Shown: positions 11,473 through 24,011 of the stretch, one piece after another
Layout: the number at the start of each line of letters is the position of its first letter
How positions within the stretch are numbered: position 1 is the stretch's first letter
Source: Colocasia esculenta
Taxonomy: Eukaryota; Streptophyta; Magnoliopsida; Alismatales; Araceae
Assembly: GCA_014218235.1 (NCBI GenBank)
Contig: CM024753.1
Coordinates: forward strand, 4,340,001 to 4,404,000
Direction: 5' to 3'
DNA: 64,000 nt
Notes under the pieces: model-generated
The model's database searches: none
What the model was told of the DNA's origin: nothing
The model's input: only the letters and a program-made list of their open reading frames with translations
Program-made: the position numbers and the translations under genes

Positions 11473-14400
11473 TGTAACGACCCAGAATCCGCATTACCAG
11501 TAAGAACCAGTAACCCGAATTCTGACCGCTAACCCACGAGACAAGCTCGGAAGGGTAGGAAGTGAAAAGTCGAGGAGACTATATGTAAGAAGATACACAC
11601 CATGCAAAGCTGAAAATTTCACTATACATGAACATAACATGTACAACTCAGAGTCTGAGCAAGGTACAGAGTACAGAAGTACAACAAAAAGTACCACTCA
11701 CTGCAGGCAAGGAGCACCAACACCGGAGTGGCTAGACTCGCCTGGAACGGGAGTCGACGAAGACCCACCTGAAAGGGAGGGGAGTGAGTCTCAGAAAAGA
11801 GACCTAGTAGGGAAAAGTAACCCCACGGCTACAGAACTAAGTGCGGAAAGTAAAAACAGAAGTAAACACATCGCACCACACACAAAACTGTAAACCTCGC
11901 GGCTCACTCACACACACAGTAAGTAGGACTCAGCTAGGGTCTGTGGCTCGGCGTCCCCCCCGTCACCAGAGGCTCTCAACCCCAGCCACGTGTGCACACT
12001 AACGCTTTCTCTCGCGTTTGGTCCACGACCGGTTTTTCCCTACGCCTGACCCTAGCGGTAGAGAAAGGGCTCCACGGAGACTGGCTCGAAACCACCACAG
12101 GAGTACGCACAGGACAGAGTCGCACTCGGCGTCCTGGCTCACTAGGGGAAACACCACACGCTAGTCATCTAGACGGAGTCGCACCCACGCCTAGGAAAAA
12201 ACAACAGAAACGGGCACGCGGTAACGCAACGCGCGTACAAAGACGGAATACACTCAACGTCTGAAACCCGTACAGTAAGTAAACACCTCGTGTCACAATC
12301 AACTACTCCTATGCACAGGCAGAGTCACACTCTAAGCCTGGCCCACATGTGTAAACAGGGCGGACATCACTTGTCAATCGCCTTGAAACACAAAACTCAA
12401 GTCTGCTGGGACATAGGAGATTAACGACCATATCGATTGCCGCCAATATAAAGTAAACGACACTCAGTATGTCGTTAACCCTAACTCAACGGCCATCGAC
12501 CATGTCGTTAATATCACCCCGAAGATCTCAACGTCAACAGATGGACGTTAAGCTCTTCAGTCCCCTAAACTCAGAACTGAGCCGAATCAGTTCAATTGGG
12601 CAGAATCACCCAACAGAACTCCGATGATGAGGGGAATACTTCCTCTCATCAATTTATACTACCAGAATTTCAGAAACAAGTGATTCAGGCTTGAATCACT
12701 CAAAACACCCAAAATCCGTCATGCTATAACCCAACCTAAACCACGATTTGCACACTGATTTACACAAATTAGCATGCTGGTTTGTTAAGGAGGGGTATAG
12801 GAGTTAAGTCCCTACCTCAGAACGCTTTAATAACCCCCAAACAGCCACTAATCGCGCCGGAACCCCCCGAAGACTCCGCGCGAATCACACCACCAATCTC
12901 GCGGTTCCCGCCCGATCAAGCACCGCCACGCGATCCAGGGCTTCCCACGAGCTCCCATCACCATCAGAAGCTATGGAAATAGAAAGGCAAAGGTGGAGGG
13001 AAGGAGAGGAAATGAGAAGGAAAAACTCTGCTCTCGGGCTGCCCTATTTCAACAGGTCCGACCAGTTGACGTCCACATCTCCAGCAGCCTACTAAACAGC
13101 CAAAGACTTGACGTCCAGATCACTGGTCGTTGAGTTCAACTACAAACGTCCACATCGCTGGACGCTGACACCAAGTCAACGGCTACCCCCCTGGCCGTCA
13201 ACCCCACAGAACCTTAATAAGACCCAATAAGGATCCACTAAAACCCGAGACCTTACATGAAATCTCCTTGTCCAAGCTTCCTCCTCCAAGATTCCTTGCT
13301 CCACAGCCGTCCCCTTCGTCTCCCAAAGCTCCCACCACGAGCTATGGGGTGGTAGGGACAGATTTGGGGCATTTTGTTTGATAATAGAGTCCTAACACTT
13401 CAAAACTCTCTTCTCCTCTTCAAACTCCGAAATTCCACAATTATCTCCTTATTTTCTTACCATTATCTATCTAATAGGATAGGGGAGAGAGTTAATTTTG
13501 TGGGTAAAGAGTTAGGGTAGGTCTAGGACTCTTGTAGAGATATTTATAAGCTAGTTTAGTCATTATCTTACCCCTTTTTAATTTATTAAATATTAACTCC
13601 AAATTTACACATACATTTTCTCCTCCTTTTCTACATTTATCACTAGTTGGCTTGGGGAGAGATCTAATTTCGTGGCTAATGTATTAGGATGGGATGGTGA
13701 CTCTTTTTAAGATAAGTAAGAGTTAAAATAGTCATTAATCTTAACCATTTTCTATTTATTACTATTTTTAGGTACGAATTTAGCTCAATTACTCCCATCT
13801 CATGATGGGCTCTTCATATTTGGGCCCAACAATCCATGTTAGGACCATTAATAAAACCCATACTAATTAACTTAATGGTATTGATTTAATTCCAATTATT
13901 CACCCTTTATTCTAATTTAAATCTATTTATCACACTTATTTAATTAATTCTTATTTTTAATTTGATTTAATGCCAATATTTCTAACCTTCGACAGGGGCT
14001 CTTACTCTTAGCCCAACAACTCATGTGAGCCTATTGTGCACCCATGTTCTTACTTTACTTAATGAGTTTTTAATTATTCTTTTTATTAAAGGATTTATTC
14101 GTGGGCCAAGATTGTCCATTGGTCCAAATATCATAACGGGTTATCTACCCATATTATTTAAAGTCTACCAACATGTTTATTTTTATTTATAAACCACTTT
14201 GGCTTATAAAATAATGAGTTTTTCGACTTATTCCTTAATTACGCTAATAAGTCGCACAATTTCTTAAACTTGATCTAAATGATTTTTTTCTGTGCCCAAA
14301 TTTAATGATGGGTCATAGAGAAATATATTTAAAGATAATTATTATTTTTACGAAATTTTCATATGGGTTTATACACATGTGAAATAATGTGTACCTTTTA

Positions 14401-14475
14401 ACTAGTTGAATTATTAATTGATAAAAGTTTAATTTTATCTATAATTTTTAATTAATAGATTTTCGGGGTACTACA
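11473..14475 (-). repeat. 5' LTR of element 2 (about 3.0 kb)
   Basis: Bounded by tgtaacgaccc at 11473 and ctaca at 14471-14475. On the minus strand it opens with TGTAGTACCCCGAAAATC, a start often seen in Tekay-type LTRs. The right half (13260-14475) is AT-rich; the left half is GC-rich with hairpins at 12456-12476, 12530-12549 and 13147-13164. The segment 12780-13200 resembles 1085-1510 of the element 1 LTR in order and spacing. No gene. Confidence 0.8.
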
Positions 14476-15231
14476 CTTGAAGCCTTTATATAAACTTAAG
14501 TTCAAACCAAAAAATGACAGAGAGACATATATAGAAAATAGACCATATAAGACACATACGTCAACTCCACTCGTTTCAAAAAGCCAAAAATCAAGAAGTG
14601 CCATTCTGCTTAGTCTTCTACTTCCTTGCTGCTCTCTGATTCAAAGAAGTCTTGTTCTCTTGGGTGGCAGTCTGCATTGCAAATTTCTCTTTGTCAACCT
14701 TCTCAATTTTAGAAAGAGTTAAAGACTCATTTCCATTTGTTTCTCTTTCTGATTCTCTGTGTTTGCTCATTCTATTGAGCAGATACACAAGTATATTTGT
14801 TTCACTTCTGTGTAAGATAACTCGTAAGGGGTTTATTTCCTGCAGTGCCCCTCTTGTGAATGGAAGACCTATTGGTGTAGGTAGTCATTGTACCCCTTGG
14901 TTAAGGGAAGATTTGCTTGGGAGCAAGTGTGATTGTAATAACTCTTAGGATTGAGAGAAGGCCAAGCATTCTTGGCAGTTAGTGAAATTCCAAGTGGTTT
15001 CTTGGGAATTGACGTAGGACTTCCATGTGGGAAAGGCCGAACTAGGATAAAATCCTTGTGCACTTTTGTGTGATTCATTCTGTAAAGTTTTCACTTATTT
15101 CACACACACCACATTAAGTACTAACAACTCTATTTAGTGTTATCTAGTTTTTAGATAATTTTTAAAGCGTAAAAAGTCATATTCACCCCCCCCCTTCTAG
15201 AACAACAATTGTGCCATCTCGATCCAACAAA
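14476..15231 (+). repeat. Partial Ty1/copia (Sirevirus-like) LTR
   Basis: The stretch has landmarks of the downstream half of a Sirevirus-type LTR: gattgtaataactcttagg, gggaattgacgtagg, gccgaactaggataaaatcc, then attcacccccccccttctag and an end near gccatctcgatccaacaa at 15212-15231. Element 2 appears to have inserted into it at 14475. Only the 3' part of the LTR is left and no internal region follows, so it is an old solo or broken LTR. Confidence 0.65.
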
Positions 15232-17107
15232 TGTATGTTTTTCAATACAGTGGGGTCCTAAGACCCCCCCCCCCCCCCCCCCCCCCCCGATATATGGTGG
15301 ATCTGCCATTGTCCTACCCATACAGATCTGGTGGCGTATGCCACCCCCTACAACTAACAGAAAAGATTAAAGCAATCAATAGATCAATAGCCATTACATA
15401 AAGTTAAACACCGTAGAATCCAAAAAAGAATGGAAAAGTTGTGCGCATCAAAAATCACAGTAAAGTGTTGGAGAAACTCGTTGGACATCACTGGGGAGGT
15501 CAAAAAAGGGGGGGGGGGCTCGGTTGGACCGACAAGATTAGGTAACAAATAACATGGTCAACATATTTGTCCCATCATCGACCAAGAGGGATATTCACAA
15601 CTCCAATTAAAGGGTACAAAGATAAGGTGAAGAACAATGACTAAGAAGTCATGATAGCCCTCACGATCCATGCAACTATGTTCTCAGTATCGCGCGACAT
15701 GAACCATGTTCTTTTTGCAAACTTTCTCGAAGAAGATTGATGTTAAGAACAAGATCTCTTGCGAGTACTTAGACGACGACGTCAATCTAACAACACGTTC
15801 TCTCATCGTGTACTACTCTTACTATGCAATGATGAGGAAGTAAAACCAAGAAACAATGTCCTAGTCATATTGATACGTTCATTGTTCAACATATAATATT
15901 GTGCTAGAGCCATCGACTTCAAGTCCTTATGGTTTTCCACTTTCGTGACATATTATATGTAAGTGTGCTTCGTCTCTTGTCACGAGAATTGCCTCATCCT
16001 GACTAGTTGATCCTTAGTTGATATCTTATCCCCAACAAAATATTGTCGTGTTTATAGATATGATATGATAAAGAAATGGCAAAAAAGTGAGCCAACATAG
16101 ATGTGATGGCAGTTAATAACAACAAGAGGCGATAACAAATACTCGTGACAAACCTAGCAACAACAACAAAATGAGTAAAGATGAGAGGGCTAAATTTAGG
16201 GCAACGACATGCTTGTGCTATCAATGTCTATTAAATCAATCGAATTCAATAGATCAGATAACTAGCACTTTTCCTCTTTTTTTTTACTTTAGAATGCCAT
16301 AAATCTCTTATTGGGCAGGAATGCATAGGTCGTTTCCAATGTATATATGTATTTGATTTCTTTTAAATTCCCGCGTGAGAAATGGAACATATACGGCTAT
16401 ATCAATGAGTTGGACTGGTTCAGAGCCTGTCCAATACCTGCATCAGGGCCAACCCAAGTGAGCTACAATTAAAACGGTTCGGCCCAGGCCGGCCCGCACC
16501 CCGTCATCGCCTCGCCCTCTCCCCGGTCCATCCGATCCGCCATATGAGGCGAAGGGCGAACCCCCCCCCCTCCACCCCCACCCATATAAGAAATAAAATT
16601 TTAAGAATATATATTTTGTAAATAAAAGAAAAAATCTCTTATCGGAAACGAATACGAAAAATATCGAAAACTGAAATACGAATACGGAAAGGTCGAAACG
16701 GTCGAAACACGCAAGCAATATCTATTGGCAGCCCTACTTCCCGCACTCCCCACTGGCTGGTGACCCCCTCGTCCCTTCGCGGAGGGGACCACCCTCGTCC
16801 GCCAATCCACATACGCCCTCCATTCCTCTCTCTCTCTCTCGGTCCGGCGTCCGGGTCCCCCAACTTCTCGCCAGGGAAATCCGCCGCCCCCAGCCCCTCT
16901 CTATCTCTCTCTCTCTCTCTCAGAGCAGCTGGTGCTGAAGCCCTTGTCGCCTGCAACCCCCGAGAGTCACCTCCCAAGCCCCCTCCCTCTCACCCGGGAC
17001 CCCACCGGCCCCTGAAGTGGTGCCGCCAAGTACAGTCCCCCCGCTCCAGCGCCGACGGAGAGAGGGTGGGATTACTTTCCGCACTGAGGAAGGGGGGGGG
17101 GGGGGGG

Positions 17108-17138
<31 letters not shown>

Positions 17139-17300
17139 CAAGAGCGAGGGAGAGGAGTGGCGTGAGTCGTGAGCCAGTCTCGAGTTTCCAACCCGCATGG
17201 GCTCAAAACTTGGACCGACTCGACTCGACTCGGCTCGTTGATGGCCCAACTATAGATGTAGATCATATCCTATCCCTATCTTATTTGGGTAGAAGTCTAA
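15232..17300. other. Gene-poor spacer with C/G runs and CT-rich tract
   Basis: No recognisable gene. Contains a run of 25 C at 15264-15288, a G run near 15508, and a GC-rich, CT/GA-repeat-rich stretch at 16480-17170 with a run of 17 G at 17092-17108. Open frames at 16760-17329 and on the opposite strand are products of CT/GA repeats and show no domain. Confidence 0.5.
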
Positions 17301-17959
17301 AGATGTGTTTGATTACACTTAATAGATAACTATTATCTGAAATATTTAATTTTTAAAATTTTCAGACGGTTTGATAAAATATATGAAATTATGTCTTAAT
17401 TAATCACTTAAATTTGAAATGTTACTTAATTTTTAAGCTAAAAACAATCACTTTTTTTTAATCTTTTTCTGACGTCCGGCGATCGCCGATTCCGATGGCA
17501 ATCGGACACCGAAATTCGGCGATCATCGAATTTCGACGGTGCGGCCTCTGGCGATCGTCGGTGCCAGAATCCGGCCACCGGCAGTGGATTCTGACGACCG
17601 TCGATGGCAGATTCCAGCGACCGGTCGCCAGCAGCGAAATCCAGCCGGATTCCGGCAATCGCCGACGACAAAATTCAACAGGATTCTGGCGATCGGTGGC
17701 GGCAGATTTTGGTGATCGATCGCCAGCGATCTCAATTTAATTTTTTTGTTTTTACTATTCTTAGTTTTGAACCTAATACCTCTATATTAAAAGTGTAGTA
17801 TCTTAGCCACTACACTACAATTCAAATATTGTCTAAAATTATTTATCAAACACCTCTTATATTATATCTGATATATATTAATTTTTTAAATTTCAAATTT
17901 AGAGTATAGATGACAAATAAAATTTAAGATTTAAATGTTAAGTTTTATCAAACGCCACC
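17301..17959. mobile_element. Tourist-like MITE with GC-rich filler (659 bp)
   Basis: The two ends are imperfect inverted repeats: agatgtgtttgattacactt on the left and, reverse-complemented, ggtggcgtttgataaaactt on the right. Both are flanked by TAA (17298-17300 and 17960-17962), the target duplication typical of PIF/Harbinger MITEs. AT-rich arms enclose a GC-rich block (17470-17735) made of imperfect repeats of words like cgatcgccg and gattccgg. No transposase. The start of the TIR differs between arms, so the call rests on the shared core gtttgat, AT-rich symmetry and the TAA pair. Confidence 0.6.
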
Positions 17960-17962
17960 TAA

Positions 17963-18459
17963 TCTAATAGGGTGTTAATTAGGCCGGGCCAGTTTGGAAG
18001 TCCGGCCCGATTTTAACCCGGCGTGGGCGAGAAAATGAATCTTTTAAAATTTTGGCCGACCCGGAAAAGAATAGGGCTGGGTTGGGCTTTGTGAGGCCCA
18101 CGGTAGACCTGCCGGCCCGAAAAATATAAATATAATTTATATTAATTTAAAATTATATTATAATGAGAATTATATGTATTTTTTCTACCATAAATCTACT
18201 AAAAATATAATCTTTTATAAGTTAAATGTTAATATAGATATAAGTAAAAATATATATTTTTATAGATATATTATAATAGATATATTAAAATTATATATTA
18301 TATGAATAAAAATAATATTTTTTTTATTTTTTCGAGTCGGATCGATTTTAATCGGGTTTTTTCTAAATCAAGTCGGGCCATTCATACCAGACCTATCCCC
18401 GGGGTCTGGATCGGACCGAACCAACTTTTAAAAAATTGAACCTAAGTCTAACCTGACCA
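17963..18459. other. AT-rich spacer with dispersed ccggcccga words
   Basis: Short pieces of the form gtccggcccga and gggccggg flank an AT-rich centre (18120-18320). Nothing coding is seen. Confidence 0.4.
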
Positions 18460-18474
18460 GACTCGATCCAAATC

Positions 18475-18736
18475 TTTTTTTTTTATAACGAAGAACCCCC
18501 GCCCCGTGTGGCTTTGTAGGCTCAAGGATTGGTGTTCGTGAACTCCAAGATCAGAACTTGGCAGTTCCTATTTTCCGTGTACCCATATTACCCTTACCCC
18601 ACTTGACCGGAAAAACTCCAGATCTACACACCTCGAGGATTGCATATAGATCAGGTTAAGCCCCCCCAGGAATCGAACTCGGGACCTCTTGCTTTTAAGC
18701 AAGAGTTCTAACCGATCGACCCAACCGGGGTCCTCT
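18475..18736 (-). mobile_element. tRNA-derived SINE, family A, full-length copy
   Basis: On the minus strand it opens with a tRNA-like head: an A-box-like stretch (gggtcgatcggttagaac) and a B box (gagttcgattcc) at spacing typical of RNA polymerase III promoters. It ends in an A-rich tail after ggttcttcgttat (poly-T at 18475 on the plus strand). It is flanked by a perfect 15-bp target duplication, gactcgatccaaatc, at 18460-18474 and 18737-18751. No protein. A tRNA gene is ruled out by the poor cloverleaf, tail and flanking duplication. Confidence 0.9.
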
Positions 18737-19117
18737 GACTCGATCCAAATCGACATCCCTATAATCTAACCTCCTATGGTCATCATCCTTACCTACCCCA
18801 CGACACTGCCCTTTCCGCGGTTTAACCCCACCTACGCCTCGTACTGGGAAGAAGGGAAGAAAAAAAAAATGGGGTCAAGACGACGAGTACAACTGTACAA
18901 AGGCGTGCTTTTACTCAAATTTTGTGACGGAATCTTGTGACTACGTTCTCTCCATGTCGTGACAAAATTTGGCGCCACCTCATATATTTCATCCACGGAT
19001 GATGTACTTGTAAAGGAATAATTACAAAAAAAACCATATGCATTTGTAAAATGCTATTTTTCACACACATATGGACATATACATACATGTGTGTATATAA
19101 TATATATATTGTGTCAA

Positions 19118-19375
19118 GGACTCCAGTTAAGTCGATCGGTTAAAACTCTTATTTAAAAATAAGAGGTTCCGAATTCAATTTCTGGAGGAGGATTTATTTG
19201 ATTTACATACATTTTCGACGTGTGTAGATTTAAAAATTTTTCGATCAAATGAGATACAGATAACACATATATACGAAAAGTAAGAACTGTCAAATCCGAT
19301 CTTGAAATTCACGAACATCATTTCTGAACCACAAAACCACAAAAAAAACAAGATTTCCTCAGTTACCTATACATA
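19118..19375 (+). mobile_element. tRNA-derived SINE, family A, diverged copy
   Basis: Same order of words as the copy at 18475-18736 but in the opposite orientation: agtcgatcggttaaaactct, then a B-box-like gaattcaatttct, then tttttcgatcaaatgagata, gatcttgaaattcacgaaca and an A-rich end. Roughly three quarters of bases agree by eye. No target duplication could be found, consistent with age. Confidence 0.75.
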
Positions 19376-21919
19376 TATACATCACTTCCATATAAAGCAT
19401 ATATGCTAGATTCGATGTCTCATCTTGATACGGCAAAAGCAACTCTCTAATATAGTGATATAAATAAGGATATATAAGTACCAAAATGCACTGCCGTTCA
19501 TACATCTCCATATGTTATTTTTGCAAAACATAGTGTTTCAGCAATTATAGACTTTTTTTTTTTTTTGTAGTGGGGAGCTCAATTTAAATCACGGAGATAC
19601 TTCTACAATTTTACATATAAGATGCAAAGGGTCGGATTGGAGAGTTTTAAATATGGTACGAATCGGAACATATCGTACGATTCGTTTAGTTCTTATTTAA
19701 AATTTAATAATAAAATATTATAAAAAAAACTTTATCAGACCTATAGGACCGTAACTTCTCGCTCCAACCATAATATAAGATAAAAGAGTTGCTTTTGCTA
19801 TTAACTCCATTTTATCTAAAATTTTATGAGCAACAAAAATATTAGTGGATGAAGAAACATTCAATCACAAAGTTTGGTGAAGAGAGAGGAGGGTCCCATT
19901 AATTTAAGAGAAATGTTAATCTCCTATCTTGGATGATTGCCGTCTAAGATGGGATTGACCTTTTTAAGTGGTGCATGACCCCAACATAAAATGGTCTTAA
20001 ATATTTTTCATCATCTCATAAAGTGAATTATTCCACTTAGTAAAATATTTATCTATTTAATAAATTAAATAGAATAAATTATATTATTTGTTCTACTTAG
20101 TAAATAATTTGTTCTACTTGTCTAATTTATTCTATTTAACAAATTAAGTAAAATAAATGTTTTATAAGTGAAATAATTCTTCTGATCAAAATCTTTTATT
20201 TATACCAAAAAGATAGTACATGTCTAATGAGTATTAGTTTATTCTTTTAATAAAAAAAGCGTTTATATGAAAAATATATTTTTGTATAGATTTGCATTTA
20301 CATATATATCCTCCGTATGTGAATTAATTGTCACTATATCTATAGAACATCTCATTTTCTTTACATCACTCCTTAAAAGATTTGTCAACTTAGTTAACAA
20401 AAGGCAATAGCAATGGTGTATGTGATAATTATTTTACATATGAAGAGCAAACATATAAATATGAATCTATGATGGATTTTTGTTAATTTTTTTATTTTTA
20501 AAAGAGAAATATACATAAGAATTAAAATTTATCGAAATAAAAGAAAAAGTAGCCCCAACTCCCAACCAAAATATAGAGCTAGTTTGAACTTTGCAGTGTC
20601 AAAGCAGGTGCTCCAGAACACACGGAAGGGTGTTGGGTGGGCAGGCATGAAGTGTTGAAGACGACTTCCCATCAATGGGGTTGTTGGGCGTTATTCCATC
20701 GGAACAAGAAAGAAACTGGAAGGGCAGGGCACACGAACGTATGCAACAAGGTCGAAAAGCAAGAGTGGTAGGAAATCCCGTAACCTGATGGCTGGTGTCT
20801 CGTCCCCGTTCAAAGATTTCTCCCATTGCTGGCTCCCCATCTTGGATTTTAAAGGGTGAGATGAAGAACCAGAGAGAAGAAGACAGAGGAAAGTCAGCAC
20901 GTTTGTGGCAAGAGCTGACGAGATTGGCTGACGGGGCCCCATCGTTGTTGCCTACCCAAGTTTGGGTGCTGACCCATGAGAGCAATGGTGGGTGGAAAAG
21001 GAAGGAGAGAGAGACAGGAGTAAGAAAACTCCAACGAGTCGCTCTCTGTCTCCGTCTCTCTCTACATCTCTGTCAGTATCTCGCTTCACTTATCCAACCA
21101 GGCCAAAATTGTCTAGAGTAGCTGCACGCAAACCTAGAAGCAGTGCCCATTTGAAGGGGGCGAGGCGGCGGGGACCTCATGGCAGTTAGCCTCCTGTCTC
21201 TGTGCCCCGTCCGCAGCCTGTAGCGACTTGCATGTGTTGAGGGGTAGAGGGGGAGATGAGAGAGGTGAGCACTGTCGGAGGGCTATGTAAGGTGGGTTGG
21301 GGTTGAAGACAGAGGACAGGGGTCTTCGTCGGAGACGTGTGGAGAATAAAATGTAAACTTGGGAAGAGGGCAACCATCGCGGGTGAAAGCGAGGGGGTTG
21401 GCACTTGGCAGGAGAGAACCTAGAGGCAGGAGCCCCAGGGAGGCAGGCAAACTTCCGAAAACAAGGTTTCGCTGGAAAGCTTCCATCTTGCAGTCTTCGA
21501 TCGCCGTAGCTGCTCTCGCTCGAGTGCCTCCACCTCTCGCCATCCTTCTCCTCTCGTTCCTGGGCTTTTCTCCCAGTTTTCATACATTTGGCTTTCCTTT
21601 TGGTCTGGGTTTTCTCCCATTTCGCCAATTCCGGTTGAAAGTTTCCCCTTTTCGTTCACCTGCATTCTTCTTCTCGTCTGGGCATCCGTTCCTCCATAAT
21701 CCTTCACCTGGGCTTCTCCAGTTTGCCCCCTTTGCCTGCTATTTCGCTTCACCCTCCAACTGGGTGTCCTTGCTTTCTTCGTTCCCTCGCCCCCTTCTTC
21801 TCTCTCCATCTGGGATTTCGTGATGTCCGTTTTTTTGTCTCTGTGATTCTTCAAAGTTTACATCTTGCTTCCCTCTTCCTTTCGATCTATCCTCTGCTTT
21901 GTCGGTCGGTAGTTCAAAC
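19376..21919. other. Spacer and presumed promoter/5' UTR of the kinase gene
   Basis: 19376-20560 is AT-rich with no gene seen. From about 20580 GC rises. 21480-21900 is rich in CT (cttttctc, ttcttctc), which is typical of plant 5' UTRs just before the kinase ATG at 21920. Open frames on both strands in 20599-21854 show no domain and are not annotated as genes. Confidence 0.45.
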
Positions 21920-23979
21920 ATGAAGTGTTTTTCCTTCTTCAAGGAGATGAAGAAGAAGAAGAAGAGCCTTGCCACAGAACCGGGATCGGCACATGTCTCC
22001 ATGTCTACCACAAGGCCTACCTCAACGAATGTCACTGGAATCAGTGAATCCAGTGGCTCAAGTTCCACGAAACAGATGAGCAAGTCCTCAGTCTCGGTTT
22101 CTTCGCCTCGGAGCATACCGGCCATGTATGAGGAGAGGGCCCAAAACCTCCGCGTTTTTGGCATCAGGGAACTCCGGAATGCTACTAATGATTTCAGTGG
22201 GCTGCTGAAGATCGGGGAAGGTGGATTTGGGAGCGTTTACAAGGGCTATATTAAGCCACTGGTGGGGAAGGGGATAGAATTGAGGTGGCGATAAAGAAGC
22301 TCAACCAGAATGGTCTCCAGGTAAATGTTTGGGTCCGCCTTATTCATCTACTGTGATGAAAAACATAACCCAGTAATACTTGCAATCTTTATTTATGTTG
22401 ACTACCATCAAATCAATCAGACTTCCTTTGTAGTCGTCCTTATAAATTCTTACAGTTCTTTGCTTTGAACTTCTTGTGAATTGCTGCATGTTGTAGTAGG
22501 TGAAGACCTTGTTTGAAACATGTAACAAAATTCAGGTTGCTATGAACGGAAAAAGAAAACATAGTGTAGTCTGGCCTTGACAGGTTTCAGGTACTCATAT
22601 ATAGGCTTGGTAATTTAAGGGAGCCCTAAACTTCTCATGAACAGGTGGTTACTGGTTAGTTACAGGGAATGGAATGGACATTGTGGGATAAGTTCAAGAT
22701 GGATTTTTGTCATGTGTATATTCTGTTCTCTGATTGAGTACTCTGTGTAAGGCAAAGATGATGAATTTGATGGACAAACCATGGATGAATGACCTTTGGG
22801 AGGCAGCTTGCAGAAATGGAAATTTTTGCGTTAATGAAGAAACTGTTGAATTTAGCATAAGTTGTCTATTGAGCAAGGAGATTTCAGATCTCAATGAAAA
22901 AAATATATTTGGAACAATAGCCCATGCATTTCTCCATTTTTGGTTTGTAGAAATCCCTTTCTAAGTAAGTGTATTTTCTAATATTTGGATCAATTCGGAG
23001 CTGAATCAGCTGATTAATGGGAGAGAAGATTTTTTTCCCCCAATACCCACTTTCCGATGACTCACTTTGTTTCACTACCCCAGACCCAGTCTTCTTTGTT
23101 AGTAATTCAATTGCATAGTTTAGACTTTAAGTATTCCAACTTAATTTATAGATTACGAGGGATGGAAAAAGTAATTATGTAACTGTCAATGTTTGGCATT
23201 TGAAGGGACCTAGGGTAAAAAGGGTAGGAAACTGTGTACCATGATATGAAGGGAGCTAGGGGTATTGGATACATGTATCATCTTGATAGAACCTCTGTCT
23301 TTCATTTGTGATTCATTGTACTCTGCTTTACTCTTTCTTTGACTTTTTAGTGAACTTTGATCTTTTGACCAACTTCCAAAACATAATAGTTTAGACTTCA
23401 AAGTTGAGAGGTCATTGTCACTGAAGCATACTGCTGAAGGTTATGGAGAGATGCTGGCAGTATTTCTCATGCTGCACTTTGCAGTTGATGTGATTCTTGG
23501 TTGTGAGGATGTCCTGACTGCAGTTTGGCTCTTTTATCCAGGAGGACTAAGGCTATGGGCTTTGTACTTATTGCTTAGGCTTTTTACACAAAATAGCATG
23601 CTCGTTTCTAAACCAAACCCCTATCACAAAACTCAAGTTGGTAAGTGGGCATAGTGTAGAGCCCAAGAACTAATACAAGCATAGTAGCCTTTGGATATCT
23701 GGTGAAGTTCTGATCATTTTTCAACAAAAAATATTCACTGAGCAGCATTTCCAAAGCCTTGTGGGCCAAAGAGGTATATATATATATATATGGTAGAGAG
23801 AGATATATATATATGATAGAGAGAGAGGTCCATTCCATTCTCATAACCCACAAGTGGCACCTAAACTGTGGTGACACCTACTCTAAAATTGTTTGTGGAT
23901 ATTAGGTGAAGTTCTGTTCATCTTTCAAGAAAAATTATTCACTGAGCAGCATTTCCAAAGCTTTGTGGATAGATAGATG

Positions 23980-24011
<32 letters not shown>

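Larger units (their letters stand above)
8804..14475 (-). mobile_element. Older Tekay-like Ty3/gypsy element interrupted by element 1 (element 2)
   Basis: The 5' half of a second gypsy element in the same orientation: 5' LTR (11473-14475), primer binding site, gag with zinc knuckle, protease and RT. RT breaks off at 8804 just after the words SVSEIRRFL, exactly where the LTR of element 1 begins. Its RNase H, integrase and 3' LTR should therefore lie left of the window. It has multiple frame changes and stops. The LTR shares modules with the LTR of element 1, so the two are related but distinct families. Confidence 0.88.

Noticed and set aside
14477..14948. Open frames after the element 2 LTR
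   Set aside because: They lie within copia LTR landmarks and show no protein similarity.
16760..17329. 189-codon open frame on the plus strand
   Set aside because: Made of CT/GA repeats and Pro/Ser/Arg runs, with equally long frames on the other strand and no domain.
18660..18736. Possible tRNA gene on the minus strand
   Set aside because: The B box and part of an A box are present, but the cloverleaf is poor, and the unit continues into a 260-bp body with an A tail and a 15-bp target duplication. It is a SINE head.
20599..21854. Several overlapping open frames on both strands before the kinase
   Set aside because: No domain, all frames open because of CT-rich text; best explained as promoter and 5' UTR.
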